A DNA stretch of 64,000 nt, taken from positions 1 through 64,000 of the forward strand of contig JAJYVS010000012.1 of assembly GCA_021791895.1 (NCBI GenBank), written 5' to 3'. This document shows positions 11,472-19,468 of the stretch, one piece after another. Position 1 is the stretch's first letter; every line of letters starts with the position of its first letter. A model generated the notes under the pieces. The model worked only from the letters and a program-made list of their open reading frames with translations, was not told where the DNA came from and did no database searches. Both the position numbers and the translations under genes were made by a program. Source of the DNA: Actinomycetes bacterium (GTDB lineage Bacteria > Actinomycetota > Acidimicrobiia > Acidimicrobiales > RAAP-2).

Positions 11472-12493
11472 CGCTCCTCCGCGGCGCCGACGGCCCGTCC
11501 CGCCTCGTCGGGCTCGGAGGCCAGGCCGACCCGGTTGGCGTCGAGGACACAGGCCGAGAGGTGACCCGGGCTCGAACCCACCGGCTTGAGCGGTGGCGGA
11601 GCGACGCGGCACGCGTCGCGCACCTGTGCGCACCTCGGTGCGAAGGGACACTGCTCGATCATCCGCATGAGCGACGGCGGGTAGCCCTGGATCGGCTTCA
11701 GGCGCCCGGTTCGGCCGGAGTACGACGGGATCGATTCGAGCAGTCCCTGGGTGTAGGGGTGGTGGGGCTCGACGAAGACGCTCCGGACGTCCGCTCGTTC
11801 CATCGGCCGACCGCCGTACATGATCACCACGTCGTCGGCCACGTCGGCGACGACCCCGAGGTCGTGGGTGATAAGGATGACGGCCGTGCCGAAGTCCTGC
11901 TGCATACGACCGAGCAGCTCGAGGATCTGGGCCTGCACCGTCACGTCGAGGGCGGTGGTGGGCTCGTCGGCGATGATGAGCATCGGCTCGTAGGCGAGCG
12001 CCATCGCGATCATCACCCGCTGGCGCATGCCCCCCGAGAACTGGTGGGGGTAGTCACGGACCCGCTTATCGGGCTCGGGGATGCCGACCCGGCCGAGCAG
12101 GTCCACGGCTCGTCGGATCGCCTCCTTGCGGGCCACCTTGCCGTGGGTCTCCATCACCTCGGCGATCTGGTGGCCCACCCGGTAGAGCGGGTGGAGGCTC
12201 GTGAGGGGGTCCTGGAAGATCAACGAGACCTTGCGTCCCCGGATGCGCTGGAGCTCGTCCTCGCTCATCGAGATGAGGTCGGCCCCATCCAAGACGGCCT
12301 CGCCGGAGATCTTGGCCCCCGGGGCCAGGCCCATGATCGCCTGGGTGGTGACCGACTTGCCCGAGCCCGATTCCCCGACGATCCCGAGCGTCTGACCGGC
12401 CCCGACCGAGAACGACATGCCCTGGACGGCGTAGACGGTGCCGTCGTCGGTGTCGAAGCTCACCCGGAGATCTCGCACTTCGAGCAGGGCCAT
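11468..12493 (-). CDS. Peptide-type ABC transporter ATP-binding protein, DppD/OppD family
   Basis: Second nucleotide-binding subunit of the importer. The 341-residue protein has Walker A GESGSGKS at about residues 40-47, the signature FSGGMRQR, Walker B LIIADEPTTALD and HDLG. Its C-terminal extension also carries a cysteine cluster, CPFAPRCAQVRDACR. The start ATG at 12493 gives the normal family N-terminus. It is separated from the binding-protein gene by 134 bases that contain a very stable hairpin, a common arrangement that lets the binding protein be made in excess. Confidence 0.91.
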   Translation of the reverse strand: MALLEVRDLRVSFDTDDGTVYAVQGMSFSVGAGQTLGIVGESGSGKSVTTQAIMGLAPGAKISGEAVLDGADLISMSEDELQRIRGRKVSLIFQDPLTSLHPLYRVGHQIAEVMETHGKVARKEAIRRAVDLLGRVGIPEPDKRVRDYPHQFSGGMRQRVMIAMALAYEPMLIIADEPTTALDVTVQAQILELLGRMQQDFGTAVILITHDLGVVADVADDVVIMYGGRPMERADVRSVFVEPHHPYTQGLLESIPSYSGRTGRLKPIQGYPPSLMRMIEQCPFAPRCAQVRDACRVAPPPLKPVGSSPGHLSACVLDANRVGLASEPDEAGRAVGAAEER

Positions 12494-12575
12494 CGGTCAC
12501 ATTCCCCAGGAGCTTGGCGCGACGTCCCCCATACAGTGCCCGACCCGGGCCGATCTTGTCACGAGAGGGCGAGCG

Positions 12576-12608
12576 GGGGCCCCGGTCGACCTGGTCGACC
12601 GGGGCCCC
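12576..12608 (-). terminator. Long hairpin after the binding-protein gene
   Basis: Two 16-base arms (GGGGCCCCGGTCGACC and its complement) are separated by a single base, starting 19 bases after the binding-protein stop. No T-run follows. It could be a partial terminator or an RNA-stabilising stem that raises binding-protein mRNA above that of the ATPases and permeases; that role is inference. Confidence 0.6.
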
Positions 12609-12627
12609 ACGTCACCGCATCAAAGGA

Positions 12628-14418
12628 CTACTTCACCCAGAGGTTGGTGGGATCGAACCCGCCGATGAACGGCACGTAGATCGGGTGCTCGACGTTGGAC
12701 CCGATGTACTGGGGCAAAGCCTGGTTGAGCAGGGGCACCCATCCCGGGTCCTTCGTCATGATGTAGGCGTCCGCCTTGGCCCAGTACTTGGCCGCCACCG
12801 ACAGGCTACTCGTGTTCTCGGCGGCGTCGATGTACTTGTTGACCGTGGCGTTGTTGTAGTCGCCGTAGTCGGTGGACCCGGCGGCATAGCCGCGTCCGTC
12901 GAACAGCGGGCTGAAGTACGTCGCCGCACCGTTCCCGGTCCAGTCCGGGAACCATGCGCCGAAGGCCAGGTCCCACTTCGGGTGATTGCTCGGGGTCTCG
13001 AGGAAGTCGAAGTACGCCCCCTGGGTCGGCTGCTCGTTGAGCTTGAGCGTGACCCCGCCCTTGGCCATGTCGGCCTGGAGGGCGACGGCCTGGGCCGGCA
13101 TCGGCGGGTTGTTGGCGTAGGCCAGGGTCAGCTTGAGCCCGTGGGGGTAGCCGGCCGCCTTCAGCATCGCCTTGCACTTCGACGGGTTGCCCCGGCTGCC
13201 CGGCGACGGGTACGGGTTGATCTTTTTGTATCCGATGGACATGGCCGGGGGCAGGATCTGGTTGATCGGCTGGTTGATAGCCGGTCCCCCGGTGACCTGC
13301 ACCAGGTGCTGCTTGTTCACGCAGTACTGGAGGGCCTGGCGCACCGACGCCTTCTTGAGGGCGCCGTGGTCGGCGTTCGACTTCATGTCGAAGACGAGGT
13401 AGGTGATCCCGCCGAAGAAGTCAGCGGCGAAGCCGGGGTTGTGCGTCGCCACCAGTCCGGGCACCTGGGCGGTGGGCACCGTGGTGTCCCACTCCATGTC
13501 GGCCTGACCGTTCTCGAGCTGCTGCTGGACCGTTGTGGGCGACTCGCCCATGGTGATCGACACGTTGTCGAAGTACTGGTGCCGGATCGGGTCCGTGCTC
13601 TGCTTCCAATAGGGGTTCCTGGCCAGCGTGTAGCTCACGTTGGGGGTGTAGGAGGTGATCGTGTAGGGACCGTCGGAGATGAAGTTCTGGGCCTCGGTGG
13701 CCGATGCCGGCACGTAGTTCAGGATCTCGACGGGCACCGGCGAACTCATGGGCAAGGCCATGACGTTCAGGAACGTGCTCGACGGGTGGATGAGCGTGAA
13801 GACCACCGTCTTGGGGTTCGGGGTGCTGATCCCGCTGACCTGGTGGGTGGCCATGAAGGTCTTGATCGCCGTCACCTGGGATGCCGGGTCAGAGGGCATC
13901 TTCAAGGCCTCGAATGCCTTGCAGTACGACGCCATGCCCTGGATCGAGCCGGTCCAGTAGGCGATGGGCGGTGCACCCTGGACCGGGTTGCAGAGCCGCT
14001 TGATGCCGTTCTCCTCATCGGTCGAGGTGACCTGCCGGGGCCCGGTCGGGGTGTCCCACATGACGCCCTGCTTGATGGTGAACGTGTAGTTGAGACCATT
14101 GGGGCTCACCTTGTAGGTGGCGATGTCGGGAACCGGGACCCCTTGGTCCGCCGCCGTGTAGCCGGCCCGGTACGACACGAGCTGGCGGGAGACCATGCGC
14201 ATGAGCTCATAGGTCGTCGTGTAGTAGGCGCAGCAGGTGTCGAGGTGGTCGACGTCACCGCTGCCGACGATGCGCAGCGTGCCGCTCGGGCTGGACGGAG
14301 GCGTCGCCGTGCCGACCTTCGGGAGGATGTTCCCGGCGCTCGCCACCCCTCCCACCATGAGGGTGATCGCCGCGACCAGCGCGCCGGCCACCATGGCAAG
14401 ACGGACTCTTCGATTCAT
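12628..14418 (-). CDS. Peptide-type ABC transporter substrate-binding protein (SBP family 5)
   Basis: Extracytoplasmic receptor of the importer, 596 residues, normal for DppA/OppA relatives. The ATG at 14418 follows AAAGGGG and begins a signal peptide: NRRVRLAMVAG, a hydrophobic core, then VASA|G as a likely signal-peptidase I site. There is no lipobox cysteine at the cleavage point, unusual for a Gram-positive binding protein, so it may be secreted or held another way. The mature part starts GTLRIVGSGDVDHLDTCCAYY, an SBP_bac_5 pattern, and the rest fits the two-lobed fold. First gene of the five-gene operon. An AT-rich segment with direct repeats lies about 80-100 bases upstream and may hold the promoter and an operator. 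Confidence 0.88.
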   Translation of the reverse strand: MNRRVRLAMVAGALVAAITLMVGGVASAGNILPKVGTATPPSSPSGTLRIVGSGDVDHLDTCCAYYTTTYELMRMVSRQLVSYRAGYTAADQGVPVPDIATYKVSPNGLNYTFTIKQGVMWDTPTGPRQVTSTDEENGIKRLCNPVQGAPPIAYWTGSIQGMASYCKAFEALKMPSDPASQVTAIKTFMATHQVSGISTPNPKTVVFTLIHPSSTFLNVMALPMSSPVPVEILNYVPASATEAQNFISDGPYTITSYTPNVSYTLARNPYWKQSTDPIRHQYFDNVSITMGESPTTVQQQLENGQADMEWDTTVPTAQVPGLVATHNPGFAADFFGGITYLVFDMKSNADHGALKKASVRQALQYCVNKQHLVQVTGGPAINQPINQILPPAMSIGYKKINPYPSPGSRGNPSKCKAMLKAAGYPHGLKLTLAYANNPPMPAQAVALQADMAKGGVTLKLNEQPTQGAYFDFLETPSNHPKWDLAFGAWFPDWTGNGAATYFSPLFDGRGYAAGSTDYGDYNNATVNKYIDAAENTSSLSVAAKYWAKADAYIMTKDPGWVPLLNQALPQYIGSNVEHPIYVPFIGGFDPTNLWVK

Positions 14419-14498
14419 GGGTCTCGCCCCTTTCGGCCCCAGCCGATCGCTGCGGGCGGCCGACATCTTGCCCTAGGACCGCCTATGTGGCAATAGAT

Positions 14499-14517
14499 CG
14501 AAATTTGTTACGAAATT
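14499..14517. promoter_or_regulatory. AT-rich direct repeats upstream of transporter operon
   Basis: Two copies of CGAAATT separated by TGTTA lie in a short AT-rich island, in striking contrast to the surrounding DNA. The position, 81-99 bases before the binding-protein start and after the ylxR stop, suits an operator or promoter upstream element. No clear -35/-10 pair could be fixed by eye. Confidence 0.35.
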
Positions 14518-14594
14518 GTTTCTGGCGGGGCGGCGACGCGACACAGGCGCGAAGGAGATGGCGGCGGGCCCGGATCCTCCCGATCGGCGGCCGG

Positions 14595-14816
14595 TCAGCC
14601 GAAAAGGCTGATCCGCAGGGCGTCGAGCTCCGTTGCGGCGACCTCGGCCCGCAGCGCCCGGGGGAATCTCCCCGCCCGCACCGCCAGGTCGAAGCACCGT
14701 GCCGACCCGGCGCACAACCAGGCGCCGCGGCCGGCGCCGGGGCCCACAACCAGGCCGTCGGCACCCCGAGACACCCGGAGCAGCCGGGCCGTCGCCGCCC
14801 GCCGCCGGCAGCCCAC
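14595..14816 (-). CDS. ylxR: YlxR/DUF448 family RNA-binding protein
   Basis: Small protein of the nusA-infB operon; YlxR proteins are thought to bind RNA and to influence RNase P or transcription (family knowledge, limited). The 73-residue product from GTG at 14816 begins GCRRRAATARLLRV and ends in LRISLFG. The family motif R-x-C-x-x-C-R is present in the DNA as Arg-Thr-Cys-Val-Gly-Cys-Arg, but the Arg-Thr-Cys lies just upstream of this GTG, in frame, where I find no ATG, GTG or TTG before running into nusA. The true start may be a non-standard codon, or the protein may lack the first cysteine, or there is a base error. It begins 16 bases after the nusA stop. Confidence 0.8.
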   Translation of the reverse strand: MGCRRRAATARLLRVSRGADGLVVGPGAGRGAWLCAGSARCFDLAVRAGRFPRALRAEVAATELDALRISLFG

Positions 14817-14832
14817 GCACGTGCGGACCGGA

Positions 14833-16056
14833 CTAGTCGTCCCCCGACGCTTCCGTCGCGGCCGCCACCGGCGGGGGCCCGTCGCCGGTCGCCCCGTCGC
14901 CGGGTCCCGACGAGCCGTCGCCCCCGGTGGCCGGCTCCTCGGACTGCTCCTCGGCCGCCTGGCTCCAGGCCTCGGCCGAGATGACCTCGCCGCCCTCGGC
15001 CGGCTTCCAGACCATCTCCCCCGACTCGTCCTCGACCCACTCCCCCTCGGCCCAGTCCTGGCCCTCGTACGCGGCCTCCTCCTCGAGCTGGGTCTCGCTC
15101 TTGATGTCGATGCGCCACCCGGTCAGCCTGGCCGCCAGTCGGGCGTTCTGCCCCTCCTTCCCGATGGCCAGGGAGAGCTGGTAGTCGCTCACGATCACCG
15201 TCGCCGTGCCGGTGGCGTCGTCGAGGCGGACCTCTCGGACCCGGGCGGGGGCCAGTGCGTTCTGGATCAGCTCCACCGGGTCATCGGAGAAGGGGACCAC
15301 GTCGACCCGCTCGCCCCGCAGCTCGTTGGTCACCATGCGCACCCGCGACCCCCGCGCCCCCACACACGCGCCGACCGGGTCGACATTGGGGTCGTTCGAC
15401 CACACCGCGATCTTGGTGCGGTGCCCCGGTTCCCTGGCCACCGCCTTCAACTCGACCACCCCCGAGGAGATCTCGGGCACCTCGAGCTCGAAGAGTCGCT
15501 TGATCAGGCCGGGGTGGGTCCGGCTCACCACGATCTGGGGTCCCTTGGTCGTTTTGCGGACCTCGACGATGTAGGCCTTGAGCCGGGCGCCGTGCTCGTA
15601 GCGCTCGTAGGAGACCTGTTCGGCCTGGGGCAGCAGGGCCTCGACCTTGCCCAGGTCGAGCAGGGTGTAGCGGTTGTCGGTCTGCTGGACGATGCCGGTG
15701 ACGATGTCCCCCTCCCGCCCGGCGTACTCCTCGTACTTCATGTCGCGCTCGACCTCGCGGATGCGCTGGAGGATCACCTGCTTGGCCGTCTGGGCGGCGA
15801 TCCGGCCGAAGTCGGCCGGGGTGTCGTCCCACTCCCTGATGACGTTGCCGTCCTCGTCGAGCTCCTGGCCGTAGACACGGATCTCTCCGGACTCGGGGTC
15901 GATGGTGACCACCGCCTCCTCGGCGGCGTCGGGGCGGCGCTTGTAGGCCGCCACCAGCGCGTTGGCCAGGGCGTCGAGGAGGGTGTCGACAGAGATCCCC
16001 TTGTCCCGGGCGATCTGGCTGAGGGCGTCCAAGAACTCGAAGTTCGTCTTGCTCAT
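14833..16056 (-). CDS. nusA: Transcription termination/antitermination factor NusA
   Basis: Binds RNA polymerase and nascent RNA, modulating pausing, termination and antitermination. The 407-residue protein has the N-terminal polymerase-binding domain ([18 protein letters not shown]), an S1 domain ([22 protein letters not shown]), and two KH domains ([20 protein letters not shown] and [20 protein letters not shown]). An acidic disordered C-terminal tail of about 60 residues follows; the acidic repeats of proteobacterial NusA are absent, as in other Gram-positives. ATG at 16056 overlaps the rimP stop as ATGA. Confidence 0.97.
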   Translation of the reverse strand: MSKTNFEFLDALSQIARDKGISVDTLLDALANALVAAYKRRPDAAEEAVVTIDPESGEIRVYGQELDEDGNVIREWDDTPADFGRIAAQTAKQVILQRIREVERDMKYEEYAGREGDIVTGIVQQTDNRYTLLDLGKVEALLPQAEQVSYERYEHGARLKAYIVEVRKTTKGPQIVVSRTHPGLIKRLFELEVPEISSGVVELKAVAREPGHRTKIAVWSNDPNVDPVGACVGARGSRVRMVTNELRGERVDVVPFSDDPVELIQNALAPARVREVRLDDATGTATVIVSDYQLSLAIGKEGQNARLAARLTGWRIDIKSETQLEEEAAYEGQDWAEGEWVEDESGEMVWKPAEGGEVISAEAWSQAAEEQSEEPATGGDGSSGPGDGATGDGPPPVAAATEASGDD

Positions 16057-16568
16057 GATCTGGACCGTTCTTTCTTGCCCGAGCGTCCGGCCTTCTTCGG
16101 CTTGGCGGCGTGGTCGGACCCCCACTCGAACAGCGTTCTCGCCCGCTCGATCGCCCCGTAATCGAGGTGGATCGACCCATCGGGCACCTCGGGACCTTCG
16201 AGGGTGCACCCGGCCTCGTCGGCCGCCACGAGCACGCCGCGCACCCGACGGACGGGCTGGTCCCCCGCGGCGATCCGGACGCTCACCGTCTCCCCCACCG
16301 CCCGCTCGAAGTGGGCCGGGGTGCGGAGCCGACGTTCGAGCCCGGGGCTCGAGACCTCGAGGGTGTAGGAACCGGGGAACAGCTCCAGCCGATCGAGGGT
16401 TCGGGAGAGCTCCTGGTTGGCCCCGGCTAACGCGTCGAGGTCGACGCCGCCGGGGCGGTCCACCGTCACCTGGACCTGGGATCTCCCCACGACCACGTCG
16501 ACCAGCTCAAGGCCCGACGCCTGCACCACCGGTGACAGCGCGTCGACCAGCCGCTCGGTCTCGTCCAC
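16053..16568 (-). CDS. rimP: Ribosome maturation factor RimP
   Basis: Assembly factor for the 30S subunit. The 171-residue product shows the RimP pattern: ETERLVDALSPVVQASGLEL, then DALAGANQELSRTLDRLE, then the core motif YTLEVSSPGLERRL, followed by the SH3-like C-terminal domain and a lysine-rich tail. GTG at 16568 is chosen because AGGAGG lies five bases upstream; the in-frame extension further up is low-complexity. It is the first gene of rimP-nusA-ylxR and overlaps nusA by four bases. The 145 bases upstream contain the hairpins that follow proS. Confidence 0.93.
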   Translation of the reverse strand: MDETERLVDALSPVVQASGLELVDVVVGRSQVQVTVDRPGGVDLDALAGANQELSRTLDRLELFPGSYTLEVSSPGLERRLRTPAHFERAVGETVSVRIAAGDQPVRRVRGVLVAADEAGCTLEGPEVPDGSIHLDYGAIERARTLFEWGSDHAAKPKKAGRSGKKERSRS

Positions 16569-16644
16569 TGCCACCTCCTCTCGCCGGTGCTGCTGCTCTG
16601 CCCCTTCCCGCGGGTGACCGCCCTGCGGCCCGGCCGCAAAATGA

Positions 16645-16668
16645 AAGCGTGGGCCGCGGCCCACGCTT
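16645..16668 (-). terminator. Rho-independent terminator-like hairpin after proS
   Basis: A perfect 24-base palindrome (half site AAGCGTGGGCCG) is followed on the minus strand by TTTCATTTT, the closest thing to a canonical intrinsic terminator in the window. It sits 46 bases after the proS stop. A TATAGT hexamer on the minus strand (16704-16709) raises the alternative that a rimP promoter lies upstream and this is an attenuator in the rimP leader. Confidence 0.7.
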
Positions 16669-16673
16669 CACGA

Positions 16674-16689
16674 GGTCCCGTACGGGACC
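16674..16689 (-). repeat. Second palindrome in the proS-rimP gap
   Basis: A perfect 16-base palindrome (GGTCCCGTACGGGACC) sits five bases before the terminator-like hairpin. It may be a tandem terminator stem, or a dimeric operator given the TATAGT hexamer just upstream. Neither role is shown. Confidence 0.5.
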
Positions 16690-16713
16690 GGACAGCGGCA
16701 AAAACTATACCAA

Positions 16714-18132
16714 TCAGTAGGCTTTCCCGACGACGGCAACCAGTTCTTCTTCGGCCTCTTCGGAAAGGGAGCCGTCGGGTCGCTGCAGGCAGCGCACACT
16801 GACCCCGGCCTCGGCCAGCGCATCCTCGCCCGATTCCCCGAGGGTGGCGAGCGGCACCACGGCGAAGCCGTCGGCGGCCACCTCGATGGCCTCCCCCAGG
16901 GTGGCGACCTCCCGGATCCGGGCGTCGCGGAACGCCCGGGCCTCGGCGAACAGGCGCTCGGCCGTCTCGTCGAGGGCTGCGGTCACCGCCCCCACCAGCC
17001 CACCGAGGCGCACCGGGTTCTTGGACCGGTCGTGGCGGACCACCACCACCGCGCTGTCCTCTGCCAGGTCCCGGGGCCCGATCTCGACCCGCACCGGGAC
17101 CCCCTTGCGCTCCCAGTCGATCGCCCGACGTCCGAAGGAGGTGCCCGTCCGCTCGTCGAGGCTGACCCGGAGCCCGGCTCCTCGGAGGTCCGCGGCGATG
17201 GCCGCCGCCGCGGGCCCGGTCGACTCGTCGGCCCGGACCACCATGACGACCACCTGGCTCGGGGCCAGGGCCGGGGGGAGCCGGAGCCCGAAGTCGTCGC
17301 CGTGCACCATGATCAGGCCGCCGATCAGCCTGGTGCTCGCCCCCCACGAGGTCTGGAACACGTGGCGCAACGCCCCCTGCTCGTCGGAGAAGGTGATCCC
17401 GAACGCCTTGGCGAAGTTCGTCCCGAGCTCGTGGCTGGTGCCGAGCTGCAGCGCCTTGCCGTCGCCCATCATCCCCTCACAGGTCCAGGTCCGGACGGCA
17501 CCGGCGAAGCGCTCCCGCTCGGTCTTGTGCCCGATCAGGGTCGGAACGCACATGACCCGCTCCATGGCGTCGAGGTAGACGTCGCGCAGGATGCGCACGG
17601 CGTAGTCGGTCGCCTCGGCCTCGCTGGCGTGCGCGGTGTGGCCTTCCTGCCACAAGAACTCGCTCGTGCGCAAGAAGAGCCGGGTCCGCATCTCCCAGCG
17701 CACCACGTTGGACCACTGGTTGACCAGGAGCGGAAGGTCCCGGTGGCTCTGGATCCATTTGGCGAAGAAGTGGTTCACCACGGTCTCCGACGTCGGCCGC
17801 ACCACCACCGGCTCCTCGAGGCGGTTTCCCCCGCCGTGGGTCACGACCCAGAGCTCGGGGCTGAACCCCTTGACGTGGGACGCCTCGAGCTGCAGGTACT
17901 GCTCGGGGATGAACAAGGGGAAGTAGGCGTTCTCCGCCCCGGCATCCTTGATCCTGCGGTCGAGCTCGCCCTGGAGCAGCTCCCAGATCCCGAATCCCCA
18001 GGGGCGGATCACCATGGTGCCGCGCACCGGTCCGTTCTCGGCCATCTCGGCCTGGGCGACCACCTCTTGGTACCAGCGGGGGAAGTCCTCGGCGCGCGGG
18101 GTCAGCCCTGCGGTGTCGTTGGCCACGGCCAA
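16714..18132 (-). CDS. proS: Prolyl-tRNA synthetase (short, type-3/eukaryote-like form)
   Basis: Charges tRNA-Pro with proline. At 472 residues, with no editing (INS) domain inserted in the catalytic core, it is the short archaeal/eukaryote-like ProS rather than the ~570-residue bacterial type. The class II catalytic core is seen in GTMVIRPWGFGIWELLQ (motif 1 region), VVRPTSETVVNHFF and RWEMRTRLFLRTSEFLWQEG (motif 2); motif 3 is around STRLIGGLIMVHGDD. The anticodon-binding domain starts near residue 280. The start is TTG at 18132 or GTG two codons later. It precedes rimP, separated by a terminator-like hairpin. Confidence 0.95.
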   Translation of the reverse strand: MAVANDTAGLTPRAEDFPRWYQEVVAQAEMAENGPVRGTMVIRPWGFGIWELLQGELDRRIKDAGAENAYFPLFIPEQYLQLEASHVKGFSPELWVVTHGGGNRLEEPVVVRPTSETVVNHFFAKWIQSHRDLPLLVNQWSNVVRWEMRTRLFLRTSEFLWQEGHTAHASEAEATDYAVRILRDVYLDAMERVMCVPTLIGHKTERERFAGAVRTWTCEGMMGDGKALQLGTSHELGTNFAKAFGITFSDEQGALRHVFQTSWGASTRLIGGLIMVHGDDFGLRLPPALAPSQVVVMVVRADESTGPAAAAIAADLRGAGLRVSLDERTGTSFGRRAIDWERKGVPVRVEIGPRDLAEDSAVVVVRHDRSKNPVRLGGLVGAVTAALDETAERLFAEARAFRDARIREVATLGEAIEVAADGFAVVPLATLGESGEDALAEAGVSVRCLQRPDGSLSEEAEEELVAVVGKAY

Positions 18133-18190
18133 ACGCTATGCCGAGATCGGCTTTCGAACGTTCACCGTCACAGACGACGACCGATCGCCG

Positions 18191-19426
18191 TCAGGACTCG
18201 TCCTCGACCCGGCGGCGGATCATCTCGATCCGGGTCTTCGAGGCGTTCGGATCGCTGCCCCCCTCCTCGAGCAGGGCTCGGCGGTCGGCCTCGGCCTCCG
18301 CCGCCGCCGACTTGTCCGCCGCGGCCAGCCGGGCCTCGACGCCCTCGGCCACCAGCCGCTCGGCCTCGGCCACCAGCGAGTCCACCATCTCGGCCTCGGG
18401 CACCACCCGGATGATCTCGCCCCGGATGAACAGGTGCCCCTTCTCCTTGCCGGCGGCGATCCCGAGGTCTGCCCCCCGGGCCTCCCCCGGACCGTTCACC
18501 ACGCACCCCATGACGGCCACCTGGATCGGGAGGTTCCGGTGCTCCAGGGCCGCCTGGGCCGCCTGGGCCACGGCGATCACGTCCACCTGGGCCCGGCCGC
18601 ACGACGGGCAGGCGATGAGGTCGAGCCCCTTGCGCTCGCGCAGCCCGAGGGACTCGAGCAGTTGGCGTCCCGCCCTCGCCTCCTCGACCGGGTCGGCGGT
18701 GAGCGAGTAGCGGATGGTGTCGCCGATGCCCTCGGCCAACAGCGTGCCGATGCCGGCGGTGCCCTTCAGGAGCCCGGCCGGCGGCGGCCCGGCCTCGGTC
18801 ACCCCGAGGTGGAGCGGATGGTCGAAGGTCTCCGAGGCCAGGCGGTAGGCGGCGATCATGAGGGCCACCGAGGACGCCTTCACCGAGATCTTCACGTCCT
18901 CAAACCCGACGTCGGCGAAGTAGGCCAGCTCCCGCTGCGCCGACGCCACCAGCGCCTCGGGGGTGACCCCGCCGTGGCGCTCGTAGAGCTCCTTGTCGAG
19001 GGACCCGGCGTTGACTCCGATCCGGATCGGCACCCCGCGGTCCTTGGCCTCCCGGGCCACCGTCTTGATCTCGGCCTCCTTCCTCAAGTTGCCGGGGTTG
19101 AGCCGGAGCCCGTGCACCCCAGCGTCAAGGGCGGCGAGGGCCATCTTGTGGTGGAAGTGGATGTCGGCCACGATCGGCACCGGCGAGCGGGGCACGATCT
19201 GGGCCAGACCCTCTGCCGCCGGCTCCTCGTTGCAGGTGCACCGGACGATGTCCGCGCCCGCCGCCGCCAGCTCGTAGACCTGGGCCAGCGTGCCCTCGAC
19301 GTCGGCGGTCTTGGTGGTGGTCATCGACTGGACCGAGATCGGCGCACCGCCCCCGACGGCCACGCTGCCCACATGGATCTGGCGGGTCGGGCGCCGAGCG
19401 CTCAGCAGATTGCCTGAGAGTTCCAC
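18191..19426 (-). CDS. ispG: 4-hydroxy-3-methylbut-2-en-1-yl diphosphate synthase
   Basis: The 4Fe-4S enzyme of the MEP isoprenoid pathway that converts ME-cPP to HMBPP. The 411-residue protein begins RRPTRQIHVGSVAVGGGAPI and continues with SVQSMTTTKTADVEGTLAQV. Near the C-terminus it has the cluster cysteines CPSC and the third cysteine within CVVNGPGEA. The GTG start at 19426 directly follows GGAGGA with almost no spacer, so the start is slightly uncertain, but no downstream start leaves the family N-terminus intact. It sits in the normal cluster dxr-rseP-ispG-proS, so two MEP enzymes flank the membrane protease. Confidence 0.97.
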   Translation of the reverse strand: MELSGNLLSARRPTRQIHVGSVAVGGGAPISVQSMTTTKTADVEGTLAQVYELAAAGADIVRCTCNEEPAAEGLAQIVPRSPVPIVADIHFHHKMALAALDAGVHGLRLNPGNLRKEAEIKTVAREAKDRGVPIRIGVNAGSLDKELYERHGGVTPEALVASAQRELAYFADVGFEDVKISVKASSVALMIAAYRLASETFDHPLHLGVTEAGPPPAGLLKGTAGIGTLLAEGIGDTIRYSLTADPVEEARAGRQLLESLGLRERKGLDLIACPSCGRAQVDVIAVAQAAQAALEHRNLPIQVAVMGCVVNGPGEARGADLGIAAGKEKGHLFIRGEIIRVVPEAEMVDSLVAEAERLVAEGVEARLAAADKSAAAEAEADRRALLEEGGSDPNASKTRIEMIRRRVEDES

Positions 19427-19468
19427 TCCTCCATTGTGCCCTGCCCGCCTCCTCGGCCGTTCAACGGC

